Shown: piece by piece, positions 52,639 through 61,600 of the stretch
Numbering within the stretch: position 1 is the first letter of the stretch
How the letters are laid out: each line of letters begins with the position of its first letter
From: Flavobacterium acetivorans
GTDB taxonomy: Bacteria > Bacteroidota > Bacteroidia > Flavobacteriales > Flavobacteriaceae
Direction: 5' to 3'
Assembly: GCF_020911885.1 (NCBI RefSeq)
Contig: NZ_CP087132.1
Coordinates: 2,356,001-2,420,000 of the forward strand
DNA length: 64,000 bases
Notes under the pieces: model-generated
What the model was told of the DNA's origin: nothing
The model's input: only the letters and a program-made list of their open reading frames with translations
Databases searched by the model: none
Translations under genes and position numbers: made by a program

Positions 52639-53892
52639 ATGAAAACCTATCTCAAAACAATGCTGCTGATTTTATTTTTAACCTTGCAAAATGTAGTAGC
52701 ACAAGACATTAAACGATTATTGAATGCAAAGGAGAAAAACGAAGTGGTATCGGCAATTAAAACTCATCTTGAAGTAGCTTACATCGATTTGGATTTATCC
52801 AAAAAAATGATGATGAAACTGGATAAAAATTTAAAATCGGATACCTATAAGAAAATTACAAGTCCTGTTGAATTCGCTAAAAGACTAACAGAGGATTTGC
52901 AAAGTATTAGTAAAGATTTGCACCTAAAAGTTCGATTTGAACCAGAGCGTATTGCTCAGGAAAAACTTGCTGTTTCGGAAGAAAAGCGATTAGAAATGGA
53001 GAAAAGAACAGCTATGCAAATGACCGAAATAAATTACGGATTTACAGAAGTGAAAATACTGCAAGGAAACATTGGTTATTTAAATTTAAGTCAGTTTGCA
53101 GATATAAAATATGCAGAAGAAACAGCTGTCGCAACTATGAATTTTTTAAGCAATACCAATGCAATCATTATCGATTTACGCTCAAATGGAGGTGGTGTTC
53201 CCAGTATGATGCAGTTATTATCGAGTTATTTTTTTGATAAAAAACCTGTTTTATTAAGTGATTTTTATGAGCGAAAAACTAATACAAAAACACAACTATA
53301 CACATTTGAAAATGTAAACGGAAAACGAAGTACAAACAAACCTCTTTATATTTTAACCAGTAAACATACTTTTTCGGCGGCAGAAGCATTTACTTATACT
53401 TTAAAGCATTTAGATAAAGCTATTGTAGTTGGTGAAATTACAGCCGGAGGTGCGAACCGAAGCAAACGAATTAATTTAAACGATGAGTTTACAATTTCTA
53501 TGCCTTACATCCAAGCCATTCATCCAGTAACAAAAACCAATTGGGAAGGAAAAGGTGTTCAGCCCGACATAAAAACGGATGAAAAAGACGCTTTTGTGTA
53601 TGCTTATGTAGATGCTATTAAAAAAACATTCAAAAGAAATAAAAATACTGTTTTAAACAAAATTGGTTATAGTTTTTTGCAAGACAAATCATTTGATAAT
53701 GCGCTATTCGTATTTCAGGAGAATGTAAAATTATATCCAGAGGATTCTAATTCCTGGGATAGTTTAGGGGAAGCCTATTTTGCAAATCAGGATAAAGAGA
53801 ACTCATTAAAAGCATACCAAAAAGCTTTAGAATTAGACTCAGGTTCAGCATCGGCAAAAGCAATGATTCAGAAACTAGTAAACATTAAATAA
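52639..53892 (+). CDS. S41-family (C-terminal processing-like) peptidase with TPR tail
   Basis: The 417-aa exported protein has a signal peptide (LLILFLTLQNVVAQ), an N-terminal helical region and a retinol-binding/tail-specific protease domain. Its nucleophile is S246 in HTFSAAEAFTYTL, and GNIGYLNLSQF, AIIIDLRSNGGG and the closing TNWEGKGVQPDI also fit. No PDZ domain is seen, which matches the interphotoreceptor-retinoid-binding-like subgroup. A TPR pair ends the protein (NSWDSLGEAYFANQDKENS). It is divergent from LytTR pair 2. Confidence 0.86.
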   Translation: MKTYLKTMLLILFLTLQNVVAQDIKRLLNAKEKNEVVSAIKTHLEVAYIDLDLSKKMMMKLDKNLKSDTYKKITSPVEFAKRLTEDLQSISKDLHLKVRFEPERIAQEKLAVSEEKRLEMEKRTAMQMTEINYGFTEVKILQGNIGYLNLSQFADIKYAEETAVATMNFLSNTNAIIIDLRSNGGGVPSMMQLLSSYFFDKKPVLLSDFYERKTNTKTQLYTFENVNGKRSTNKPLYILTSKHTFSAAEAFTYTLKHLDKAIVVGEITAGGANRSKRINLNDEFTISMPYIQAIHPVTKTNWEGKGVQPDIKTDEKDAFVYAYVDAIKKTFKRNKNTVLNKIGYSFLQDKSFDNALFVFQENVKLYPEDSNSWDSLGEAYFANQDKENSLKAYQKALELDSGSASAKAMIQKLVNIK

Positions 53893-53931
53893 AAAAGAAG
53901 CTAGTTGGCGGTAATTAAAACTATTTGAACA

Positions 53932-54825
53932 ATGAAAAAAAACATAATTAAACTTTTAGCACTGGTATTTGTAATATTCTCAAATGCTTGCAATACCAAG
54001 AAATCAGCAACAAAAAAGAATAATTCTTCGATAGACGAAAATCTATACTTTGGGTATAAGCCACCAGGACTAAAACCTGAAGTTTTTGTTCCTAAAAAGA
54101 GTACTTCTGAAGATTGGAAACTAGGGAACAAGGACTCTTTGGATATGGAAGAGTTTTACTTCACTTACTCAGGGAATGACCCTTTTCAGCCTGCCGTTAT
54201 TGTTTATCGGCAAGAAGAAAATTATTATAGAGCCAGTAAATATACTTTTCACCCCAGTGGTGCTGAAAATAGCAACATCTTATACTCAAGGCATAACTAT
54301 ATTGAACGTACAGATTCTGGTTGGTCAAAGCTAAAAAGCCTAGGTCCAATGTTTGACAACAAATATTTGGGCATTATGGTGTTGTCAATATCCGCTAATG
54401 GGACTATTGTTTTTGATGATTATAAAACTGATGACGGAATCCGTATATCAAGGATTAAAGACGGTAAACGTGAAGAACCAAAGCTACTCGGCAAGGAGAT
54501 TAACTCAGGAAAATTGGTCGCCCACCCCTTTATAGCACCTGATGAATCCTACTTAATATGGGATAGCGAGAGAGAAGATGGATATGGTAAGTCTGACAAT
54601 TATATCAGTTTTCGACAGCAAGATGGTTCATGGAGTTCAGCTATTAATATGGGAGATAAGATAAATTCAGCATTAGTAGAAAATGGTGCGAGGTTAACAC
54701 CTGACGGAAAATATTTGCTTTTTAGAAGGTCAGAAGAAAAAGTAAAAGAGGATGGAAGTACATATTGGGAGACTAAAGATTATTGGGTTGACGCTAAAAT
54801 CATTGAACAGTTAAGACCTCAATAA
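53932..54825 (+). CDS. PD40-type beta-propeller lipoprotein
   Basis: The 297-aa product has a lipoprotein signal (LLALVFVIFSNACNTKK, Cys about 20). It then contains beta-propeller-like segments ending in PD40/TolB-like units, for example APDESYLIWDSEREDGYG and LTPDGKYLLFRRSEE. The number of blades looks small for a closed propeller. It follows the S41 gene by 39 bp, so the two may be co-transcribed. The function is unknown. Its stop is 2 bp from an IS6 remnant. Confidence 0.7.
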   Translation: MKKNIIKLLALVFVIFSNACNTKKSATKKNNSSIDENLYFGYKPPGLKPEVFVPKKSTSEDWKLGNKDSLDMEEFYFTYSGNDPFQPAVIVYRQEENYYRASKYTFHPSGAENSNILYSRHNYIERTDSGWSKLKSLGPMFDNKYLGIMVLSISANGTIVFDDYKTDDGIRISRIKDGKREEPKLLGKEINSGKLVAHPFIAPDESYLIWDSEREDGYGKSDNYISFRQQDGSWSSAINMGDKINSALVENGARLTPDGKYLLFRRSEEKVKEDGSTYWETKDYWVDAKIIEQLRPQ

Positions 54826-54827
54826 TG

Positions 54828-54935
54828 AGTTCTGTCGCATCTGGGAATAATTTTATCTTTATAATTTTAAACCCATCTAAAAATCAATACCAAAGATCAT
54901 TGTTATTCAAAGTCTATTATTCTGCGGGTTAAGCT
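54828..54935 (+). mobile_element. IS6-family left-end remnant
   Basis: AGTTCTGTCGCATCTG is followed by a leader and ATACCAAAGATCATTGTTAT. This matches the left end and the first transposase codons of the decayed element at 12954-13070 with scattered changes. No transposase frame survives. Between 54936 and 55103 only AT-rich sequence is seen. Confidence 0.6.
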
Positions 54936-55103
54936 AAAAACAGCTAATTACACTTGTAGATAAATGAAGTGATTGGGGTATTTTTAAAAATGATTTTACC
55001 AATAAAATTGGTCTTTAATTTTGAAAACTTTAGTTTTAGATCGGTAGTAATAGATTTATTATAAGGTTTTTGTAGTATTTAATTATTTAACATCTGATAT
55101 TTT

Positions 55104-55670
55104 ATGAAGAAAACATTACTATTTATTACTCTTATTTTTACATTGCCAGTTCTTGCACAGCAAAATCCCTCGGAAGAGTCACTTAAAAATGCGGTTCGTG
55201 AAGGTGTTCTACAGGCTAAGAGGATATTAAATGAAGAAGCAAGGGTACGAAGAACATCCGTTCCTGGATCGATAATTCCTAAAATAAAGCCCGATACCAT
55301 TACAGATCGTCAGAGCTTTGACTTTGCTAATACGGACATTATTAAGGCAGAAGTCAAGGATTATTATTATTATTATTATGTGGTGAGTTACTATCGTAAA
55401 CCGTATGACAAGCAAAGGATAGATAAATTACAAAAGCAGGTAGGTAAGCTGAATGTTCAAGTAAGTAATTTGAATAGATCAGATAATATTTCTGGTTTGA
55501 CACAAAGGTATTCAGCCAAAATAGCAAAAGTAAATGACAGTCTTAATAAACTGCAGACCTATAATAGTTCGCTAAAAGATTTGCCGAAAGATAATATCAC
55601 TATTTTTTATACTCCTGTGCAAATTCCAGTGATATTGACCACCCAATTCCAATTTAAAGTGAGCACCTGA
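55104..55670 (+). CDS. secreted protein of unknown function, 3' end replaced by IS21 sequence
   Basis: The 188-aa frame starts with a signal peptide (MKKTLLFITLIFTLPVLAQ). A Tyr-rich stretch YYYYYYVVSYY (about 87-97) and a coiled-coil-like region follow (IDKLQKQVGKLNVQVSNLN, about 107-125). The last eleven codons (LTTQFQFKVST) lie inside the IS21-type terminal repeats that start at 55636, so the natural C-terminus has been lost. No family is recognised. It is probably a broken gene, although still translatable. Confidence 0.55.
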   Translation: MKKTLLFITLIFTLPVLAQQNPSEESLKNAVREGVLQAKRILNEEARVRRTSVPGSIIPKIKPDTITDRQSFDFANTDIIKAEVKDYYYYYYVVSYYRKPYDKQRIDKLQKQVGKLNVQVSNLNRSDNISGLTQRYSAKIAKVNDSLNKLQTYNSSLKDLPKDNITIFYTPVQIPVILTTQFQFKVST

Positions 55671-55855
55671 TTCCAATTCAAAATGACCACCTAATTCCGG
55701 AGCAAAATGACCACCTACATTTTACATCAAAAACTACTTTTTTTCATCTGTTAATTAGTGTTCAAATATACTTAAAATATTACCCTTTGTTTATTCCTCT
55801 TTTCTTTCTCATAGATTCTCCATGTAATTCGAGTCGGTGAGAGGTTGAGAAGCGG
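55636..55855 (-). mobile_element. IS21-family end with istB tail remnant
   Basis: Three direct 24-bp units (starting at 55636, 55660 and 55684) begin TGACCACCCAATTCC, TGAGCACCTGATTCC and TGACCACCTAATTCC, and a fourth partial unit starts at 55708. Multiple terminal repeats of this kind mark IS21-family ends. On the minus strand the adjacent frame ends SHRLELHGESMRKKRG, the usual C-terminus of an IstB helper ATPase. Everything upstream of that tail (istA and most of istB) is missing. Confidence 0.65.
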
Positions 55856-56316
55856 TGATCTATCTGAAAGTATAGGCTGTCATGCATTAGTTTAAGGTCG
55901 TAGGTGGCTCTAATAAAGTATTTTTTATCCAAGTAGTCATTAGTCGTGCGGTAATAGCGGTAGAAGTCCTTGTTTTGTTTGAAGTAGATTTTCAATTTAA
56001 GGAGTTCTGCTTTATAATACTTATCTATTGTTTTTAGTGAGCCCAATGGCTTATTGGTTTCCAAAGCGTAGATTTCGTTATAATAAATGAGTTTGGCCGC
56101 AAACTTTGGTTTGATGTTCCGGAAGAATTCGATTTCTTCTTTTTTGTTTATTCGTTTGTATTTGATGAAAAAGGTTTTCAGTTGCTCCAGATAAAGAATG
56201 TTGCACTTTATCGCCTGCTCGGCATAGTCTATTGGATTTTGAGTTTGCAGATGGATCAGTTTTAATTGTTGCTCCAGTTCAGACATTAGGGATTCAGAGA
56301 ATAATTTCATAGCCAT
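55780..56316 (-). CDS. RteC-like protein fused in frame to an IstB C-terminal tail
   Basis: Residues 1 to about 155 of this 178-aa protein look like RteC, the regulator of conjugative-element excision in Bacteroidota: EQAIKCNILYLEQLKTFFIKY, EIEFFRNIKPKFAAKLIYYNEIY (cut as FFRNIKPKFAAKLIYYN) and KYFIRATYDLKLMHDSLYFQIDHRFSTSH. RteC proteins normally continue for another ~100 residues. Here the frame passes at FSTSHR into LELHGESMRKKRGINKG, which reads like the end of IstB. The join lies near 55850. The product is a truncated chimera; whether it still works is unknown. Confidence 0.65.
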   Translation of the reverse strand: MAMKLFSESLMSELEQQLKLIHLQTQNPIDYAEQAIKCNILYLEQLKTFFIKYKRINKKEEIEFFRNIKPKFAAKLIYYNEIYALETNKPLGSLKTIDKYYKAELLKLKIYFKQNKDFYRYYRTTNDYLDKKYFIRATYDLKLMHDSLYFQIDHRFSTSHRLELHGESMRKKRGINKG

Positions 56317-56497
56317 GGTTTAGGATTTACAAATTGACTTTTTGGGAATAGGGGCTGTAAATCTATCGGATGGGTTTCAGTATTGCAAATAGTATACTGT
56401 TCAATTCCCGAATTGCATACTGGTAATTTTATCATAATTAAAATTGATTGATTTAAAGAAATACCACTATATTTACTACAAATCTTTAATAATCAGC

Positions 56498-57340
56498 ATG
56501 ATTGATATTGCAAAAGTTAAAACAGAACTTTTATTAGAAGAGACAAAAACAAGCGGTCATGCACCTTTGAAGTTTATATGCAACGATGGCCATCTATATT
56601 ACTGCAAATATTTAGTCGATTTTGATCCAAATGAAATTAACTGCCTTGCGTATGAAATAGTCTCCCATTATCTATTGAAATCCTTAAATATCCCCACTCC
56701 AGATATTGCTTTAGTTCAAGTTTCCGAGGGGACTTTGGATAAAAGTAAAATCATAAAAAACAGACGACTTCGTGTAAACCATATTTGCTTTGGCTCTAAA
56801 GGGATCGATCCTTCAGAAGAAATTAACGAATTTGAAAGCTGTAGAAGCAAAAGAGATTATAATCGAATTTTAAATCCAGCAGATGTTATCAAAATTGCCC
56901 TTTTTGATTTATGGATTAATAATGTGGATAGAGGACGATTTATCAACCCCGGATTTAATTACAATCTTTTGGCTGTTCACTTTGGTAATAAACGTAAAAT
57001 AGTGGCATTTGATCATGCGTTTGTTTTTGGTGGAGTCCAACAAATAGGCGTTTTTAATTCAAAAATGCCCTTCGAAAATCAGGGTAAATTCCATCAATCG
57101 GATTTTTACAAGAGCTTTATCCGCTTTATGGCTGAAGAAGAAATAATTGAAATTGTTGATAATTTCATACCTTTGTTGAAAATTTCCCATAAAGAGGTTA
57201 TTGATACTGTTGTTTTTCAATTAACTGATATATGGAAATTAACGCCTAATTTAGGGGACCGAATACAAGAATATTTGTTTTGTGAAGAACGAATTGAAAA
57301 AGTAAAAGCGGTTATATTGAAAAGTAAATCCATTTATTAA
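56498..57340 (+). CDS. HipA-like kinase (HipA_2 family)
   Basis: I prefer the ATG at 56498 (MIDIAKVKTELLLEETKTSGHAPLKF, cut as MIDIAKVKTELLLEETK; 280 aa) over the frame start at 56444. The protein resembles the stand-alone HipA-like kinases: a P-loop-like SGHAPLKFICNDG, then ADVIKIALFDLWINNVDRG, where NNVDRG takes the place of the HipA catalytic HxDxxxxN region, and IVAFDHAFVFGG, a DFD-like metal motif. It is followed after 1 bp by a DUF3037-like gene, the normal companion. A toxin-type role is possible but not shown. Confidence 0.75.
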   Translation: MIDIAKVKTELLLEETKTSGHAPLKFICNDGHLYYCKYLVDFDPNEINCLAYEIVSHYLLKSLNIPTPDIALVQVSEGTLDKSKIIKNRRLRVNHICFGSKGIDPSEEINEFESCRSKRDYNRILNPADVIKIALFDLWINNVDRGRFINPGFNYNLLAVHFGNKRKIVAFDHAFVFGGVQQIGVFNSKMPFENQGKFHQSDFYKSFIRFMAEEEIIEIVDNFIPLLKISHKEVIDTVVFQLTDIWKLTPNLGDRIQEYLFCEERIEKVKAVILKSKSIY

Positions 57341-57341
57341 A

Positions 57342-58223
57342 ATGAAAACATTTTTTAGCATTGTCAGCATTCAAACCAATCCTATTTCTTCGGAAAAAGT
57401 GGTTATGGGCGTATTGGCTATTACTGGAAATGAAATTTATTTTGATTATTCTAAAAGCAAATTGGGATTACTGGATAAATTGGCTCCTACCAAAATTGGG
57501 ATTGGGAGCATGGCTAAAAATGCTTTGCAGCAAATCAAGCAAAAAGTGACTGAGACTAATAAAGCGTTGATCAAAGACCAACAGGAATTAGTATTTGAAA
57601 AATCGATTTTCTCTAAAGATTATATTTCTTATTTGAATAAATACAATAATGGCATTTTGCATTTTTCGGAACCTGCTTCTTTACCTTTTGATTTTACTGG
57701 CGAAAAATTCATGCAGTATTATTACAATTTTGTAGGTGAAGTTGTAGTCCTTGAAACTAAAAAAGAAGTTGTAACTTTTGCTAAAAAAATAAAACCTGCT
57801 TTTGAAAAAGTAGGTCTTGAGGAAAAAGCGGATCTAAAATTCACTTTTGACCCTTTAACTTTCAATGGCATCCTAAAAGAAACGCATATACCCCTGATTA
57901 CTAAGAATGGAGCTATTAATACCATTCAAATCGTTGATTTTAGTTTAGGAGAGCAAACGGTGGTGCATCATTTGTATGAAACAAAAATTATAAAAGAAGC
58001 CTTGAATGTCTTTGCCCAAAAGGCTAATACTGAAGTCACAAAAATTAAAATTGTTTTTGAAGAACCAATTCAAGGTACATTACAATACGATTTGTTTGAT
58101 TTGAGTGTTCAAAACTACAAAGAGGATTTTGATTTTATTACACCAGACCTATTAGAAAAAGAAACGGAAGTGATTTGTAACTCCAATAATATCAAATTCT
58201 CTGAATTCCTTTTGACATTATAA
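57342..58223 (+). CDS. DUF3037-like partner of the HipA-like kinase
   Basis: The 293-aa protein begins FFSIVSIQTNPISSEKVVMGVLA, the pattern (SIxQxxPxxxxxExVxxGV) I associate with DUF3037 proteins. Here it is extended by a C-terminal half with no clear domain (FSLGEQTVVHHLYETKII). It is soluble. It starts 1 bp after the kinase stop, so the two are surely one operon. DUF3037 genes usually accompany HipA-like kinases; the biochemical role is unknown. The greater length than typical DUF3037 proteins is unusual. Confidence 0.6.
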   Translation: MKTFFSIVSIQTNPISSEKVVMGVLAITGNEIYFDYSKSKLGLLDKLAPTKIGIGSMAKNALQQIKQKVTETNKALIKDQQELVFEKSIFSKDYISYLNKYNNGILHFSEPASLPFDFTGEKFMQYYYNFVGEVVVLETKKEVVTFAKKIKPAFEKVGLEEKADLKFTFDPLTFNGILKETHIPLITKNGAINTIQIVDFSLGEQTVVHHLYETKIIKEALNVFAQKANTEVTKIKIVFEEPIQGTLQYDLFDLSVQNYKEDFDFITPDLLEKETEVICNSNNIKFSEFLLTL

Positions 58224-58608
58224 TCTTAAAAAGGTCTTTTCAGTCCTTTCTTTTTTACAATATATTTTTCTATTTTGTCCTTTAAAATATTTAACCGTAC
58301 TTTATTGATATTCACGGAATGCAATTCTGTGCTATCAGGTTAAAAATCAGCGCTATCGGCTAGCTGACCTAGATTTCCGAGCCATCGGGGGAGATTAGTA
58401 CCTTTTTCATTGACAGTTATGGAATGTAATGCTGTATTATCGGGATTACTGATCTTAATTAATTTTGTTTATCGGCACAATCAAGATGCTTCCGTCCCTC
58501 TGGGATATCAAAGAGCTGGATTTTTTACATCTTAAATTTATCTATAAAGTCTCCCTTATAATTTGTAAGTTTGGTGAACAAACCAGATTTAAGAGCATCG
58601 ACCAGATT
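58224..58608. other. non-coding gap upstream of the type IIG gene with an imperfect direct repeat
   Basis: No gene is convincing. Two similar segments occur, GGAATGCAATTCTGTGCTAT (58316-58335) and GGAATGTAATGCTGTATTAT (about 58421-58440), both followed by C(A/G)GG and, some bases later, TACTGATC or AAAATC. They could be an operator pair. The type IIG frame is open from 58465, but its N-terminus before 58609 does not look like a nuclease domain. Confidence 0.35.
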
Positions 58609-61600
58609 ATGAATACTACACTTCTTGAACCAAGAAAAGCTATTAATAAAGCTTTTTTGAAAATTAAACCTAGCAGAAGCTTTATAGAGATATTTAAAAG
58701 CAATCTTATTCAGTTGCTAGACAGAATTAATGAAAAAGAATCTGAAGAATTTCATAAGAATCTGGTTACGGCGTTTCTGAAGAAAACGTATTATGAACCT
58801 AACTATTTTGTAAATACTAAAGGGCGTAATGATTTAGTAATTCATAATGGAAGAGAGCCTGGAAGTTTTGTAGGCGTAATTATTGAGGCAAAAAGTCCAG
58901 TAAATAAATCAGAAATGATTTCGATTGCCAATCCGAATAAAAAAGCATTACATGAATTGGTATATTACTACATGAGAGAAAGGATAACGCATCAAAATAC
59001 AGAATTAAAAAATCTTGTGGTTACTAATATTTATGAATGGTTTATTTTTGATGCACAACTCTTTAACAAGCTTTTTGCAGAAAATAAAGGATTTGTAAAG
59101 CAGTTTACTGATTTTGAAAATAAGAGAGCATCAGGGAGTAGTACCGATTATTTTTATAATGAAATCGCAGCACCGTTTATTGCTTCATTGGCGGCGACTA
59201 TAGAGTATACCCATTTTGATATCCGTAGTTATGATAAACCACTGCGGAACGCTGACAAAAATGATGATAAGCAATTAATTGCATTGTATAAATTATTGTC
59301 ACCAGAGCATTTACTTAAACTTTCGTTTGCGAACGACAGTAATAGTCTTGATAAGAATTTTTATACAGAGTTACTACATATTATTGGTTTAACAGAAACT
59401 AAAGAAGGAGGGAAAAAGCTGATTCAACGGAATAAAAAAGATAAACGTTTTTCTGGTTCTTTACTGGAAAATGTCATATTACAGTTGGATAGTATGGATA
59501 AATTATCACGTGTTGAAAATCCAAAACAGTATGGGAATAACAGCGAAGAACGTCTTTTTTCTATTGCATTGGAACTTACTATTACATGGGTAAATAGAAT
59601 CTTATTTTTAAAACTCCTTGAAGCTCAGTTGATATCTTATCAGAAAGGCAACCGCGATTATTCTTTTTTAAATTCACAAAGGATTAAAGACTATGATGTT
59701 CTGAATACATTATTTTTTCAGGTTTTAGCGAAAAAGAATAATGAACGAAATGATGATGTACAGCAGTTTGATAAAGTTCCCTATCTGAATAGCTCCCTTT
59801 TTGAAATGACAGATATGGAGCATCAAATGTTTCCGATATCTCAATTGGAAGATAATAAAACTTTACCTTTATTAAATTCGACAGTAATTAAAGATTCACT
59901 TGGAAAGAAGCGAACAGGAGAATTGAACGCTTTGCATTATTTTTTCTCATTTCTTGATTCTTATGATTTTGCAAGTGAAGGATCCGAAGATATTCAAGAG
60001 GATAATAAAACCTTAATTAATGCTTCGGTTCTTGGATTAATTTTTGAAAAAATAAATGGTTATAAGGATGGTTCTTTCTTTACCCCGGGTTTTATTACCA
60101 TGTATATGTGTAGAGAGACTATTCGTCGATCAGTTGTTCAAAAGTTTAATGAAATTAAAGGTTGGGATTGTACTAGCTTTCTTGAATTACAAAATAAAAA
60201 GTATGATATAGAGGAGGCCAATACTATTATAAACAGTTTAAAGATTTGTGACCCAGCTGTTGGTTCTGGGCATTTTTTAGTATCTGCTTTAAATGAAATT
60301 ATTTCTATTAAAAGCAAACTTGAGATATTACGTGATAAGGAAGGTAGACTTTTGAAAAATTATCAAATAATTATCGAGAACGATGAATTAATGATTTTTG
60401 ATGATCGTGATGGAAGCTTTTTTCAGTATAATCCATTAAGTGAAGAAAGCAGAAGAGTACAAGAAACTTTGTTTAATGAAAAGCAAACTATTATTGAGAA
60501 CTGTTTGTTTGGTGTTGATCTTAATCCCAATTCTGTAAAAATATGTCGTTTACGTTTATGGATTGAATTACTTAAAAATGCATATTACAGATCAAATACA
60601 AATGAATTAGAAACACTTCCTAATATTGATATCAATATAAAATGTGGCAATTCATTAATAAGTCGTTTTGATCTAGATACAAATCTTAAAGAAGCTTTAA
60701 AGAAAAGTAAACTTTCTATTGAAATTTATAAAAATGCAGTTGATACTTATCGAAATGCCGATAGTAAAGAGCAGAAAAAAGAAATGGAAACTTTAATTGG
60801 AGAGATAAAAACCAATTTTAGAAGTGAAATTAATTCTAACGACCCCAAATTAATTAAACTCTATAAACTTAAAGGCGAGCATTTGATACTTACTTCGCAG
60901 ACAGGTTTATTTGAACTTAGCAAAAAAGAAGAATCTGCAAGAAACAAAAAAATAAAAATAGTTTTAGCAGACATTTCGAAATTAGTTTTTGAGATTGAAG
61001 AAATAAAAAGTAATAAGATATTTGAAAATGCTTTCGAGTGGCGTTTTGAATTTCCTGATATTTTAAATAGCGATGGTGATTTTGAAGGGTTTGACACAGT
61101 AATTGGAAATCCACCCTATATTCAGCTGCAAAAATTAGGCGAAGAAAGCAATGCGTTACAAAAAATGGGTTTTGAAACATATACTAAAATGGGCGACATA
61201 TATAGCCTTTTTTATGAATTAGGTTTTAATATTTTGAAAAAGAATGGAATGCTAACTTTCATAACTTCTAATAAGTGGATGAGAGCCGGATATGGTGAAA
61301 GTCTTAGGAAATATTTCGTTGAAAAAGCAAATCCTGAAATTTTAATTGACTTCGGTGGTGTACAAGTTTTTGATACTGCAACTGTTGATACTAATATTTT
61401 AATTGCTAAAAAATCAATTTATGATGGTAAAACAAATGCTTGTATTTTGGAGAAAGATTATAGCATAAATAATATGAGCGATTATTTTAGTCAAAAATTC
61501 AGTATAATAGATTTTAAATCAACAAGTTGGATCGTACTCAGTATTATTGAGCAGGAAATAAAGAGAAAAATAGAAAATATCGGTATTCCTTTAAAAGATT

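Noticed and set aside
55636..55732. Regular 24-bp direct repeats resembling a very small CRISPR array
   Set aside because: The units are contiguous without spacers, begin with TGACCACC, sit beside an IstB tail and match known IS21-type multiple terminal repeats. No cas gene is present.
58465..58608. Extended N-terminus of the type IIG protein from 58465
   Set aside because: The 48 residues do not resemble the family's N-terminus, and the gap carries a possible operator repeat; ATG at 58609 fits better.
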